Below are positions 32,526-42,070 of a stretch of DNA of 64,000 bases, piece by piece (within the stretch, counting starts at the first letter, position 1; each line of letters starts with the position of its first letter). The stretch lies in assembly GCA_024195265.1 (NCBI GenBank), contig JAJLRJ010000005.1, positions 36,330,105 through 36,394,104 on the forward strand, read 5' to 3'. The translations under genes and the position numbers were made by a program. This DNA is from Dendrophyllia cribrosa. Lineage: Eukaryota > Cnidaria > Anthozoa > Scleractinia > Dendrophylliidae. Below the pieces are notes generated by a model, which was not told the DNA's origin, did no database searches, and was given only the letters and a program-made list of their open reading frames with translations.

Positions 32526-33777
32526 TATGGAGAGCAGGCGTTACTGCAAGACCAACAATAAATATCTTCGCGATCACAACCCCAACGAAGATCCAAGCTA
32601 CATCATGTACTACGACGCAAACAATCTCTACGGCTGGGCCATGAGTCAGCCTCTCCCAGTTGGCAACTTTCAATGGTGCCCTGTCTTTCCAACACTTCAC
32701 CAGATCAGGAAGTGGAGGTCAAACAGAAAGATCGGTTACATCCTCGAGGTTGGTCTTGAGTACCCAGAGGAGCTGCACGATGAGCACAATGCCTATCCTC
32801 TAGCCCCAGAAAAGCAGGTCGTCCCAAAGGCATGGATGTCACCCTACCAAAGGGCCTTGGTAGAGGGGCAGCCAGAGGACAAGACACAGAAGCTGCTCCT
32901 TACCTTACGCGATAAATCCCGGTACGTGTTGCATTACAGAGCCCTCCAGCAGTACCTGGATCTTGGAATGAAGTTGAGGAAAATCCACAAAATCCTCAAG
33001 TTCGAGCAGAGGGCGTGGATGGAGCCATACATCGCTAAGACAATGGAGAACCTCAGAAATCGAATCGACATGAAGCTTGTCCGACCGCACGAGCAAGACA
33101 AGATGAGAAAGCTTATCGCAAGCCCACTGTTTACTAGAGCAGCGGTCTTTGGAACAAACCTGGCGGGGATCCAGATGCAGAGGGAGAAAATCCTCTTCAA
33201 CCGACCAGTCTACACAGGCATGTGCATCCTTGATCTCTCTCTCTTCTACTATAACCATCTCAAGCTGAAGTACGGTCCGCGAGTAGACCTACTCTACACA
33301 GACACCGACTCCCTACTCCTCGAGATCAAGACGGAGGATGTCTACAAAGACATGGAGAACCTTCGGGACGAACTATACGACACAAGTGACTATCCCAAGG
33401 ACCATCCACTCTACAGCCAGCTTAACAAGAAGGTCATCGGTAAGATGAAGGACGAGTGCGCGGGTAAGCCGATCTCGGAGGTTGTGTGTCTTCGCTCGAA
33501 GATGTACTCCATCCTTGTGGATGACGCTAAAAACATCAAGAAAGAAAAGGGCACCACCAAGGTTGTCACAAAGAAAAAGATCACCCACCAGAACTACAAG
33601 GACGCGCTCTTTAGCAAGCGAACCTTCAAGCACGGGATGGACAGGATCCGAAGCAAAGGCCACCAGATCTTCGGTGAGCATCTCACCAAGACAACACTTT
33701 CCCCCTTTGACTCCAAACGTTGGATCAAGGATGATGGTGTCCACACGTTGGCATACGGACACAAAAACACGCGCTAG
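32526..33777 (+). pseudogene. polB: Polinton DNA polymerase B, polymerase half
   Basis: Coding continues in frame after the L1-like insertion. Motif A is in YYDANNLYGWAM and motif C in LLYTDTDSLLLEI, both with catalytic aspartates. The region where motif B is expected is short: WMEPYIA runs straight into KTMENLRNR, so an in-frame deletion is likely. The C-terminus (KDALFSKRTFKHGMDRIRSK) matches the end style of Polinton polymerases. The TAG stop at 33775-33777 overlaps the integrase stop on the other strand. Confidence 0.88.
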
Positions 33778-34693
33778 AGCCCAGCTGGTGGTAACTGAGT
33801 GCCCGGTGGCACAAACATCAACTCCTTACGAACAAACCCCCTCTTAGGACCATCGTAAAGGTAGTACACCACTGGCTCATTCGGCTTGGTGACAACTCTC
33901 TCAACGTTATAGACCTTCAAAGACCAGATGGGATCAGTAGCACGCCTCCCGCCCCCTTCCAGCTCGCCAGGCTGATACAAATATCTCACAGTCACCCGGG
34001 GAGGGAGCGTATTCTCCTTTTCCCCCACAGGCCTAGCATATGGTGTCGCAGGCTTTGCAGAAACGGCTTTTTCTTTGATCGCATCGTTTGGCTTCTTGCC
34101 AGTCAATCTTGTCACTTCATTGTTTAATGCTGATACAACGTCTGGCAGCCTTCGTACCCATTCAGTCGACCTCTGGCCAGAGGGAAGGCGCATTTCAACC
34201 GCGTACTGATGTCCAAACAACCTTTCAGCCAGGGTTCGGTTGAATCTTTCAACTATCGCTTGGTCTCTGTGGATATCAACCCGCCCGCGACGAATGGCCG
34301 TTTTGTTATCCTCCATAACCTTCGTCACAGCGCCCATAAACTCTTTCCCAGGGTCAACCTGCAATAGTTGTGGCCATTTCAAAGGTCCACGTCTGTAAAT
34401 CTTCTGAAAGGCCTTTGAAACCTCTAGAGACTCTTTCGAAGTCAAGGGTTCTGCTGCTTTGTAACGGCTAGCCACATCAACAAGGGTTAATGCGTATTTG
34501 TAAACCTTCCTCCCACGAGGACGTTTGTCGTGGGGTAAGAAGAGTAGATCAGCTTGATGCACCGCATTGGGCGTGAAGACATCAAACTTTGGCCGAGGGA
34601 TATGGCGTGGCGCTGGGAGGCAAATTTGCCAAAGAGCTTGTTTGACGAGCCACGTTTTTGCGGCCTCATCAGAGACCTTGGCTGCTGCAGCTA
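33774..34693 (-). pseudogene. int: Polinton integrase, main part
   Basis: This is the retrovirus-type (rve) DDE integrase that inserts Polinton DNA. Catalytic residues are visible in HQADLLFLPHD (first D), QVDPGKEFMGA (second D) and AIVERFNRTLAERLF (E), with 34 residues between second D and E. A C-terminal beta-rich region follows (VYNVERVVTKPNEPVVYYLY), as in other Polinton integrases. The first 25 codons lie at 36542-36616, separated by a 1.85-kb insertion. The stop at 33774-33776 overlaps the polymerase stop within the palindrome CTAG. Confidence 0.9.
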
Positions 34694-34865
34694 CAATCGT
34701 CGACAAAAGTCTTTGGGACACTTCAATAAAAGCGCACTCTTGACTATTTCTTCAAGAATTATTAAACATTTCAGCCACCGGGTTAGTAGAAATGATCCCC
34801 TCCCCCCTCCCCCCTCGGACAATGTTGTTTAAACTAGTTTTAAGCGCCGAAATCAACTTTGTGAT

Positions 34866-34901
<36 letters not shown>

Positions 34902-36541
34902 GGGGGTATTTAGCAAGAATTTCTCTTGACGGTTAAGAAAAGGTAACAGCGTCCCAAAAATATTGTCGAAAATTGTCTGTGATTTTGGATTACTATAACT
35001 CCGCGATAAAAAATGGGATCCAGATATTTTTTTCGGCAGACATTGTACATGTTTAATACTTTGTGATAAAGCGTAAAAAAGCGAAATCCAGCAATTAGAA
35101 CTACATCGCAGTTCTAAAAATACTTCAGTGTAATAAAATTCATTGTTCCAATGCTTCAAAAATCAATACGATGATTCAACATGAACTGACGAAGAGGAAT
35201 ATGACGGTTTTAAACATCTCAGTAGCGACAATGAAGTATCTTAAACACGTAGAAAGAAGAGAAAATTGCGTACATGTATTAAAGGCCAGAAATAAAAAAC
35301 GAAGCCGAAGTAAAAGCACAGAGCCTTTAATGCCTAAATAACTAACATGTATACGGTTTACAGCGAAGTCAAGTTTGATTTCATACGGTTCACAAAGCCT
35401 GAGAATGAAAATTGAACGGTTCACAACGGTTCACGCAATATATTAAAGAATTAATATCATACATATTTTTTTAATTATGTGAACCGTGTGAACCGTGTGA
35501 ACCGTAGCCGAACGAGGTTTGTTTACAAATTTCTTTTGCTATGGTATACAGTTCGCCTTGTGAACCGACTGAAAACTGACATAATATCCTCATATTCAAC
35601 AAGTTCAACTGTGGTGGCGGGAGGATGTATTATAAGCTCAGAAAAGCATTTGCCACATGCGGGAATTTCCCTTTGCTTCGCGCGTGGGGTCCAAAAATTC
35701 CTTTGAGGATAGCCACTGTTGATTGCGATCTTGCTTCAGGCCTATGTGGTAATGCTCTCCGTATTTTCTGTGCTTTTCACGGCAACAACACTAGTGTAGA
35801 CTTTTCGCATTGCCATTGGTGAATGACCTAACAACTGCTAATGCAAAATATTCGCTCGAAGGAAACATATCCACATTCGCCTATAGCTATAGGTTAGTAG
35901 ATAAACACTCCAAACCTCCTTCGCACCATGTAGTTCACCCACTGATTTTGAATTATCAAAAAGAACATTCCTCACTATCATAACTCCTTAAAAGATCCAT
36001 TTACACTGCTGATTCCGAGTAATACTGATAAATCTATCAACCCAAGCGTCAGAGACGTGAAAGTTGTTCTCAAGCCGGAACCATGGTAGCTTTAAAGCCA
36101 TACAACTGTTGACAACTTTTGTCATCGGAGTTCCATAAGTCAAATTTTCACCGTCAAATTTTAATTCTTACACAATTTAAAGGAAAATCTAGCAAAATAA
36201 CAATTTTTTATGAATAGAACACGAAAAAACAACAATAACTTGTATTGAAACATAACAACCTTAAAAAGACATAAAACAGTCTATAGACAATCGTCGACAA
36301 AAGTCTTTGGGACACTTCAATAAAAGCGCACTCTTGACTATTTCTTCAAGAATTATTAAACATTTCAGCCACCGGGTTAGTAGAAATGATCCCCTCCCCC
36401 CTCCCCCCTTCGGACAATGTTGTTTAAACTAGTTTTAAGCGCCGAAATCAACTTTGTGATGGGGGGAGGGGGTATTTAGCAAGAATTTCTCTTGACGGTT
36501 AAGAAAAGGTAACAGCGTCCCAAAAATATTGTCGAAGATTG
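34694..36541. mobile_element. TA-flanked composite MITE insertion
   Basis: The element begins CAATCGTCGACAAAAG and ends with the near-inverse TTGTCGAAGATTG. TA flanks it on both sides (34692-34693 and 36542-36543), the Tc1/mariner signature, and excision of one copy leaves the integrase frame intact. Two direct repeats, each itself bounded by the same inverted ends (34694-34975 and 36288-36541), enclose 1.3 kb of AT-rich DNA with GTGAACCGT repeats near 35390-35510. No transposase is encoded. Confidence 0.8.
34866..34900 (+). repeat. 35-nt G homopolymer
   Basis: An uninterrupted run of 35 G lies in the left MITE copy; the right copy has only GATGGGGGGAGGGGG at the same place. It may be a real expansion, or its length may be uncertain from sequencing. 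A proline-rich minus-strand ORF over it is an artefact. Confidence 0.8.
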
Positions 36542-36616
36542 TAGCTTTTTGACAGCGGCAAGACCTTTCCAGTAGCCTTTCGGACTGTAATAGATCTTTG
36601 ATAATTTAGCCTCCAT
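36542..36616 (-). pseudogene. int: Polinton integrase, first 25 codons
   Basis: The ATG at 36616 sits within CATATATATG-type sequence, the promoter motif used across this element. It encodes 25 residues including LSKIYYSPKGYWKGLAAV, the start of the integrase N-terminal region, then runs into the TA-flanked insertion. Reading continues in frame at 34691. Confidence 0.8.
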
Positions 36617-36628
36617 ATATATGAGGTT

Positions 36629-37057
36629 TTAAAGAAATCGAAAAGCTGCATACCCAAGAGCAAGCATGCCAGTTCCGATAAACAATAGCTCGCCTTGCTT
36701 CTGCTGTTGGCCGGGTTTATAGAAGTCAGAGAACTCGGGCTCTTTTGGGGGTTCTATTTGTTGGTCCCGATGGGTTTGGTTGTAGAGAACCAGAGCTTGG
36801 TCGGTCTTAGCGAAGTTGTGTTTCGCCTGGTCTTTAATCCGATCATTAGTTCCAATCCAGTCGAGGAGCTTTGTGCGGTCCTTCTCATATTTGGCATAAG
36901 CTGCATTGTAAGCCTCTAAGGCCTTATCGTGTCTGATCTTCTCTTCCAGTGCGGCTTGACCGTTGTCGCCGGATAAATATTTTGCCAAATAATTACCGCC
37001 AGTGAAAGCGGCTGCATTGAGAATTGCTCCACCAACCATTATAGCGATTGAGGCCAT
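36629..37057 (-). CDS. Polinton membrane protein, 142 aa, unknown
   Basis: Intact. It has an N-terminal hydrophobic segment (ASIAIMVGGAILNAAAFTGG), a charged helical middle and a C-terminal hydrophobic segment (LLFIGTGMLALGYAAFRFL). Two membrane passes suggest a virion membrane or assembly protein, but I do not recognise the family. TATATA lies at 37062-37067, a few bases before the ATG. It lies just upstream of the integrase, on the same strand. Confidence 0.65.
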   Translation of the reverse strand: MASIAIMVGGAILNAAAFTGGNYLAKYLSGDNGQAALEEKIRHDKALEAYNAAYAKYEKDRTKLLDWIGTNDRIKDQAKHNFAKTDQALVLYNQTHRDQQIEPPKEPEFSDFYKPGQQQKQGELLFIGTGMLALGYAAFRFL

Positions 37058-37074
37058 TGTGTATATATTGTATT

Positions 37075-37296
37075 TTACATGTTGGCTGGGAGGATTTTCT
37101 GATCCTCGAGGTATTTCTTTAGCGCGATGCTTCCAGCCATAACAGCTGTGAACTTCACGTAGTTCATCACATTAGAGCTGGGGTCAGATGTGAATGGCTC
37201 TTTAACGACTTTTTTAGCGATCCACCCAATACCAGCGACAAGGCCAGTGATTGTTGCGGCATCAGTAACAGACTTCACGAGCTTGTTGTCAGACAT
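37075..37296 (-). CDS. Polinton small membrane protein, 73 aa
   Basis: Intact. Two hydrophobic stretches (AATITGLVAGIGWIAKK and VKFTAVMAGSIALKKYL) suggest a small two-pass membrane protein. TATATATA at 37301-37308 is 4 bases from the ATG. It sits in a tight minus-strand gene series, with 17 bp between its stop and the next start. Function unknown. Confidence 0.65.
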   Translation of the reverse strand: MSDNKLVKSVTDAATITGLVAGIGWIAKKVVKEPFTSDPSSNVMNYVKFTAVMAGSIALKKYLEDQKILPANM

Positions 37297-37323
37297 GATG
37301 TATATATAATATTTTTTATTTTT

Positions 37324-37762
37324 TTATTGCATCTCACGAATTCTTCGACTCGGTGGTCTCTGTGTGGGTGGAAGAGTTTGAACCTCATTCACCTCTGCTG
37401 CCGGAGCAGTGCGTCCAAGTCTCTTTATAATGGCTTCACGTTGGTAATACACACCCAAAGCACTTACAATCACGCCGGCAGCTGTTAGAATGTAGAAGAC
37501 AGAGTTGTTGCTGCTCTCTGTGTTGTCGCTGACAGTGGATGTGTTTGTAGCCTGGCTTGGTGTGGGGCTCTTTGCCGTTTAAGAAGCCTGTTTTTTTTGC
37601 CTCTCTTGCCAGACGATTACGCTCTGCTAGCCTTTTGCCAGAAGCAACACGACCAGGGCTTTTTGCTGGAGCAGTCTTTGGGGTATCAGAGGTAACGTGC
37701 GTGTTGGTTGTCGTTGTTTCTTCAGGTATCGTCGGCAACGGTTGCTCAGCTTGTGTGTCCAT
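37324..37762 (-). pseudogene. Polinton membrane protein with disordered N-terminus, frameshifted
   Basis: The frame from the ATG at 37762 encodes a Thr/Pro-rich leader and a basic region (GKRLAERNRLAREAKK). After about 37580 the better frame changes, giving a Ser/Asn linker, a membrane segment (VFYILTAAGVIVSALGVYY) and a Pro/Arg tail stopping at 37324. One frameshift joins the halves. A long TATATATATATA (37767-37782) lies just before the start. Function unknown. Confidence 0.6.
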
Positions 37763-37766
37763 CGTG

Positions 37767-37782
37767 TATATATATATATATA
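37767..37782 (-). promoter_or_regulatory. extended TATATA promoter motif
   Basis: The longest case of the motif that precedes almost every gene of this Polinton. It is 4 nt upstream of the ATG at 37762. Confidence 0.6.
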
Positions 37783-37803
37783 AGTTTTTAAAAAATAATT
37801 TAT

Positions 37804-37870
37804 CTGGTTCCTACCTGGTTCCTACCTGGTTCCTACCTGGTTCCTACCTGGTTCCTTCGTGGTTCCTGTC
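37804..37870. repeat. 12-bp minisatellite
   Basis: CTGGTTCCTAC is repeated about five times as 12-bp units between two Polinton genes. It may be local slippage; no function is apparent. Confidence 0.9.
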
Positions 37871-37873
37871 AGG

Positions 37874-38461
37874 TTAATTGTCAACTTCATCAAAGCCCTC
37901 TAGTGGGTAACCTTCACTGTCCCTTGTGAGAGGCCTGGGTGGAGGTGTGATCTCTTCGGGCTCCTTTTTGAAGTCGATGTGTTTTGTAGTGATCAAAGCA
38001 GCATTTGCCAATGCCAAGAATTTGCCGCATCGCAGTGCAAGACCACCAGCAAGAGATGACAATTCATGATTGATCATGCAGTCATTTTTTAGTTCTTTCT
38101 GCAACTTTTTCACATCGTCAATTGGAACAACCATGCCAGCGCCTTTGGTTACAAGCATTAAAACGCTGTCAATCAGAGACTCAGTTGTCTTGTTGCCGAC
38201 GTAGGCTTCATACCTTTTGTAAAATTTTTCAACATCCTTATCCGAAAGGCGTTTCACCTGCTCGTGTGTGAGCTGGGCACCGATGGCTTCTTTTGATTTG
38301 CCAGTCGAGACCAGAATTGCCAGCTTCTCGCGTTGAGCTGGAATGAGGTCCCCCTCTAGCAGACGGATGGGTGAGTCTGTTGGTACGGAGCTATCTGGAG
38401 CTGACTCCAGCATCTGCATGATTTCATTCATTACGGCCTCATCAGGGTTTGCGTGTGCCAT
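37874..38461 (-). CDS. Polinton conserved-type protein, 195 aa, unknown
   Basis: Intact and soluble-looking, largely helical, with an acidic N-terminus (MAHANPDEAVMNEIMQMLES) and a Pro-rich C-terminus (EEITPPPRPLTRDSEGYPLE). No catalytic motif is recognised; the Cys and His residues do not form the adenain-type protease pattern. TATATAT at 38466-38472 is 4 bases from the start. By position beside the ATPase and capsid genes it is probably a structural or assembly protein. Confidence 0.6.
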   Translation of the reverse strand: MAHANPDEAVMNEIMQMLESAPDSSVPTDSPIRLLEGDLIPAQREKLAILVSTGKSKEAIGAQLTHEQVKRLSDKDVEKFYKRYEAYVGNKTTESLIDSVLMLVTKGAGMVVPIDDVKKLQKELKNDCMINHELSSLAGGLALRCGKFLALANAALITTKHIDFKKEPEEITPPPRPLTRDSEGYPLEGFDEVDN

Positions 38462-38514
38462 CGTGTATATATGTGTTTTTTAAATTTCAATTATTTTCTT
38501 GATGTCAGGCAAAT

Positions 38515-38716
38515 TTAAAGCCTTTCAACCTCTAAAATAAGGGTGGCCATGGTGCCAGGCATCTCTACGAGTTTCAAAGGGTAGCGGCTAAGAAGCATCT
38601 GGCGCAGATCATCCTCACCGGTGGCTTTGATAATTTTGAATTGCATTTCGTCTGTCTTGTCCTGTAATTTAATCAAAAGCTGGTAAAAGGCTGTGAAGCT
38701 TGGTGGGGGCGTTCAT
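38515..38716 (-). pseudogene. Polinton small protein, about 66 aa, frameshifted
   Basis: The gene is absent from simple ORF calling because a one-base change in a C-run a few codons after the ATG (38716) breaks the frame. The downstream frame is open to the stop at 38515 and encodes a charged helical protein (FYQLLIKLQDKTDEMQFKII, then a Leu-rich end). TATATATA at 38726-38733 precedes the ATG by 9 nt, supporting the start. Function unknown. Confidence 0.5.
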
Positions 38717-38739
38717 GGCTCAGAGTATATATATGCTGT

Positions 38740-39339
38740 TTATATTTTCACTTTAATCCCATATGGATGCTGCAGAGAGAAAACTAGGTGGGAAAACTTG
38801 CGCCCCTTAACACGCGCAATAAGCTCTTTGTACTCCTCGTGTGAGAGCTCGCCGGCATAGTCATCGAATATAGCCTTCATTGTTTTACCCGATGGGGTGT
38901 AAAAAAGCACGATCGCTGCCACGTTTTCCCTAAAGGGTTTCGCAATGCTGGTTACCTGTTGGGTTAGCACCCACACGGAGATGCCACTGTGGCGCGCGCT
39001 GAAACCGAGGGAGACAAGTTGGCCTGTGCGACCTTTCACGGCTTTCGAAGCGGCGCAATCATCGAGAATGATGAGCGTGTTAGTTCCTTCGAAAAAGAAA
39101 CTTGATAGAGTTAACCAGGATTCAATCTCATGCTGCTGGCAGTCTATCACGAAAATGCGTGGCTCATTATCCACGAAACCATCGTAGGTCTTGTTGTGGA
39201 CAAAGGTTGGGCATAGAAGAACGATATAATCAAACTTACCCCTGAAGGGACCACGGAGAAGGTTTATGGAAAACTGTGTTTTGCCAGAATTAGTCGGCCC
39301 AATAATTAGGGCATTGAAGGATAGCTTTCGTGGGTCCAT
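38740..39339 (-). CDS. Polinton genome-packaging ATPase (A32/FtsK-HerA type)
   Basis: Intact, 199 aa. Walker A is IIGPTNSGKTQFS and Walker B is NTLIILDDCAASK; sensor-region residues follow (VWVLTQQVTSI). It corresponds to the A32-like packaging ATPases of Polintons, virophages and large DNA viruses, which drive DNA into the capsid. The start at 39339 is just downstream of a TGTATATTATATG motif (39353-39365). It lies between the capsid gene and the small genes, the usual Polinton neighbourhood. Confidence 0.92.
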   Translation of the reverse strand: MDPRKLSFNALIIGPTNSGKTQFSINLLRGPFRGKFDYIVLLCPTFVHNKTYDGFVDNEPRIFVIDCQQHEIESWLTLSSFFFEGTNTLIILDDCAASKAVKGRTGQLVSLGFSARHSGISVWVLTQQVTSIAKPFRENVAAIVLFYTPSGKTMKAIFDDYAGELSHEEYKELIARVKGRKFSHLVFSLQHPYGIKVKI

Positions 39340-39392
39340 TACCCAACACCAATGTATATTATATGTATGGTTTTACACTTTACGCAGCTGGC

Positions 39393-40653
39393 TTAATACT
39401 GAACAGACTGCAGCTGACTGTCCATGATGTTCATCTGTGAGTCGCCGATGGTGTAGATGTGGCAGTTAACATTTCCAGAGCCAGAAGTCTTTCGTTCAAT
39501 CTCAAGATGCACACCATCCTTTGTGTTTACAAGGCGTTGGCCGTTACCATGCAGAGTTGTATCAGCCATTGATCGAAGATCGATAAGGAGGCCAAACTTG
39601 CTGTCAGTTAGATATTTGGTCAGAGTCATGTTAGGTCTGCCAATAACACTCTTTGTATTCACGTTGAAGAGTCGGGTGACCTCATTCCACATGTCGGTTC
39701 CATTGATGCCTTCGTTGTAAATCCTGTTGGGAGAGCCGTTGATGGTGACACTCACTTTAGTGATGTCTGGATTGAAGTATTTTTCAGAGTCCCTGTCTCC
39801 AGCTGCGTAGGGTTCGATGAATAGCAGAAGGATGCCTTTTAGTGACCTGCGCTGTGGGTTCACCCTGAGATTCAGTCGAGCGTCTGACCCTTCGAGAATG
39901 GGACCACTTCCTCTCGCATTATATGGTCGTAGGCAAACTCCTTTCCGCTAGAGTAAACGCTCGTCGCCTCGTCAGCCAGCTGCTTACTTCTTATTGTCTC
40001 GTACTCAAGCTGTATATTTGTCAACTTGTATACAAGCTTATTTGTATCAGAACCAATTACAACATGAGCTGCCTGTGCGAGCGTTATCTCGAAGATTAGA
40101 TCGTTGTATAAGGCCTCTGGGTATAAGACACCGTGGTCTGTCAGAATCTGGTGGTCCAGATTGATGCGGTACTTATTCTTGTACACACTCTCCAGCTTGT
40201 TTTCCGCATTCACGCCAGAGGTCTTTTTGTCACCTGCGTCAGAACGGATCTTGCACAAGTCAACACTCTGGATGCCCTCCGGAATCATATTGTCTCGCTC
40301 ATCAACAGAAAGGAAGAGGTCCTCAAAGATTTTGTAAATATCGTATCCAACGGTGTCCTGGACAGTGGTAGCGGCAAATTTAACAACGAGCCTGTCAACT
40401 AGCGCCCGGGAAACATTCTGGACGAGATAGTTGTTTGCTTCGCCGCCGGTAAGGTCGATGTTAAAATTCAAGGCAAGCGAGTTCGACACGTTAACCTCAA
40501 GTTAACGTTTAGCTTGGGCACCGAAACGTACAGGGTCTCGCCAGGCTTGGCTGTAGAGCGGTCAAATGTGATGCGCTTTACGGTGCGCTCTGCTTTCATT
40601 GCACCACGAGTCTTCTCGGAGTTCGTTGGGAGGAGGTTTGGTTGCACAGCCAT
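39393..40653 (-). pseudogene. Polinton major capsid protein (double jelly-roll), frameshifted
   Basis: Three consecutive frames form one gene of about 420 codons: 40653 to about 40490, about 40490 to 39872, and about 39870 to 39393. Length, position beside the ATPase, and beta-rich segments such as ALVDRLVVKFAATTVQDTVG and ILLLFIEPYAAGDRDSEKYF fit the Polinton double-jelly-roll major capsid protein. Two single-base breaks, near 40490 and 39875, inactivate it. ATATATATAT at 40661-40670 lies 8 nt before the ATG. Confidence 0.8.
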
Positions 40654-40654
40654 A

Positions 40655-40700
40655 GCCAGAATATATATATTTAAAAAAAAAACATATATACTTTGCTACA
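40655..40700. promoter_or_regulatory. divergent TATATA promoter pair
   Basis: In the 49 bp between the capsid ATG (minus, 40653) and the next ATG (plus, 40703) are ATATATATATTTAAA and CATATATA, one for each direction, separated by an A-run. Confidence 0.65.
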
Positions 40701-40702
40701 AC

Positions 40703-42070
40703 ATGGCAGAAGGCGGTGACTTTGATATACCTGGTGAGAACGAGAATCCAGTGCTTGACAAATCCTTAGACAACGATGATGACGATGACGAACAAGAAGT
40801 TGACACAACAACCGAGTTTACACCAGGCGCCGCATCTACCCCATATCATCCTGGTGGCGAGCATATTGAAATGCATACAATGCCTCGCGAACAGAGCGGC
40901 TTAGATGAAACTAGCCCTCTTCTTGCACAGACTGACAGAGAACGGGCATGGAATATACTCAAGAGCTTTTATCCAGATGCTGATGCAATAGAACTTAATG
41001 CTTATTTTGACCCCAAATCTAAAAGATTAATGATTCAAAAAAGCGGCTTTGGCAAAAAAGCATACACTCTTTACACAAGGGAAAGGTCAACTGGACGTGC
41101 AAGAGTAAACCCAAACCTTTCACAAGAAATCAGATTTGCTCTTGGTCAGCCTGCAGAAGAAAAATTAGTTCAAGACAATACAGCCATAAGGGAAGAACAG
41201 CAAAGAGTGAAGGATGCAGAGAAACAACTGAAGGAGGCTGAAAGGGTTGCTGCTGAAAAACAAAAAGCAGCAGAAAGAGTACAAAACCTCAGGGGCAGAC
41301 TCGAACAAACTCGAGCGAAGAGGGAGGCTCTGGAGGAGGAGAGTGGTTCAAGACTTGAGAATGAAACCGAGATAAATAGACTGAAACTGCTGGAAAAGAA
41401 TCTACAACGCGATATTGAAAACGAGAATAAAGAATTAGGCGCCCTTCAAAAAATACAAAAACAAAAAGACAAAGAACAGGCAAAGTTTGACAAAGCCAGA
41501 ACACGCCTTTCTAAGAAAATAAGAGAAAGAAACGAAAGAGAAGCCAGGCTAAACTCTACTAAACCTCTTGATGAGTTAAACGAAAGAGAAGCCGAGCTTA
41601 AACGTGAAAACGAGGAAGACAGACGCGTGATAGAGGATGAGAACACTTCTCCATCTGATAGAGAAGCCGCGGAAGCCCGAGTTGCTGAGCGAGAAGAAGA
41701 GCTGGCAAGGCTCAGACCACAGGTTCAAGAAAGGGAAGAAGCCCTGCCTTTGAGAGAGAGGATCAAAAATATCTTCAAAAAATATGGGTGGACCTTGCAG
41801 GCGGTTGTTCTTGCTGCTGGTATAGTCATAGGGGCTGTTACGCTTTCTGCAATGAATGCCTTGAAAGCGGGGACTAAGGCTGTTGGCAATGGTCTGAAAG
41901 AGATAGGGAAGAAGATTGCCTCCATCCTGCCTGGCCTCATCGGCTCGATCGTTAACTTTATCTTCAAAACAGCCGGGCAGGTTTTATCCTTTCTTGGCGA
42001 GCATGCCTGGCTTCTAATCCTTGCCGTGGTGGCCTTCTTGGTTGAAAAGACAATCAAGCGTAAGCGTTAA
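40703..42070 (+). CDS. Polinton coiled-coil membrane protein, 455 aa
   Basis: Intact. An acidic N-terminus (SLDNDDDDDEQEVDTTTEF) is followed by a short globular region, then about 200 residues of charged coiled coil rich in Glu/Arg/Lys (residues ~150-350), and a C-terminus with membrane segments (VVLAAGIVIGAVTLSAM, HAWLLILAVVAFLVEK). The start at 40703 is preferred over upstream in-frame codons because CATATATA lies 12 nt before it. It may anchor the capsid to a membrane or act as a fibre, but no homologue is recognised. Its stop overlaps that of the convergent gene in TTAA. Confidence 0.7.
   Translation: MAEGGDFDIPGENENPVLDKSLDNDDDDDEQEVDTTTEFTPGAASTPYHPGGEHIEMHTMPREQSGLDETSPLLAQTDRERAWNILKSFYPDADAIELNAYFDPKSKRLMIQKSGFGKKAYTLYTRERSTGRARVNPNLSQEIRFALGQPAEEKLVQDNTAIREEQQRVKDAEKQLKEAERVAAEKQKAAERVQNLRGRLEQTRAKREALEEESGSRLENETEINRLKLLEKNLQRDIENENKELGALQKIQKQKDKEQAKFDKARTRLSKKIRERNEREARLNSTKPLDELNEREAELKRENEEDRRVIEDENTSPSDREAAEARVAEREEELARLRPQVQEREEALPLRERIKNIFKKYGWTLQAVVLAAGIVIGAVTLSAMNALKAGTKAVGNGLKEIGKKIASILPGLIGSIVNFIFKTAGQVLSFLGEHAWLLILAVVAFLVEKTIKRKR

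Noticed and set aside
34752..35159. Proline-rich ORF on the minus strand
   Set aside because: It is produced by the poly-G run in the inserted MITE.
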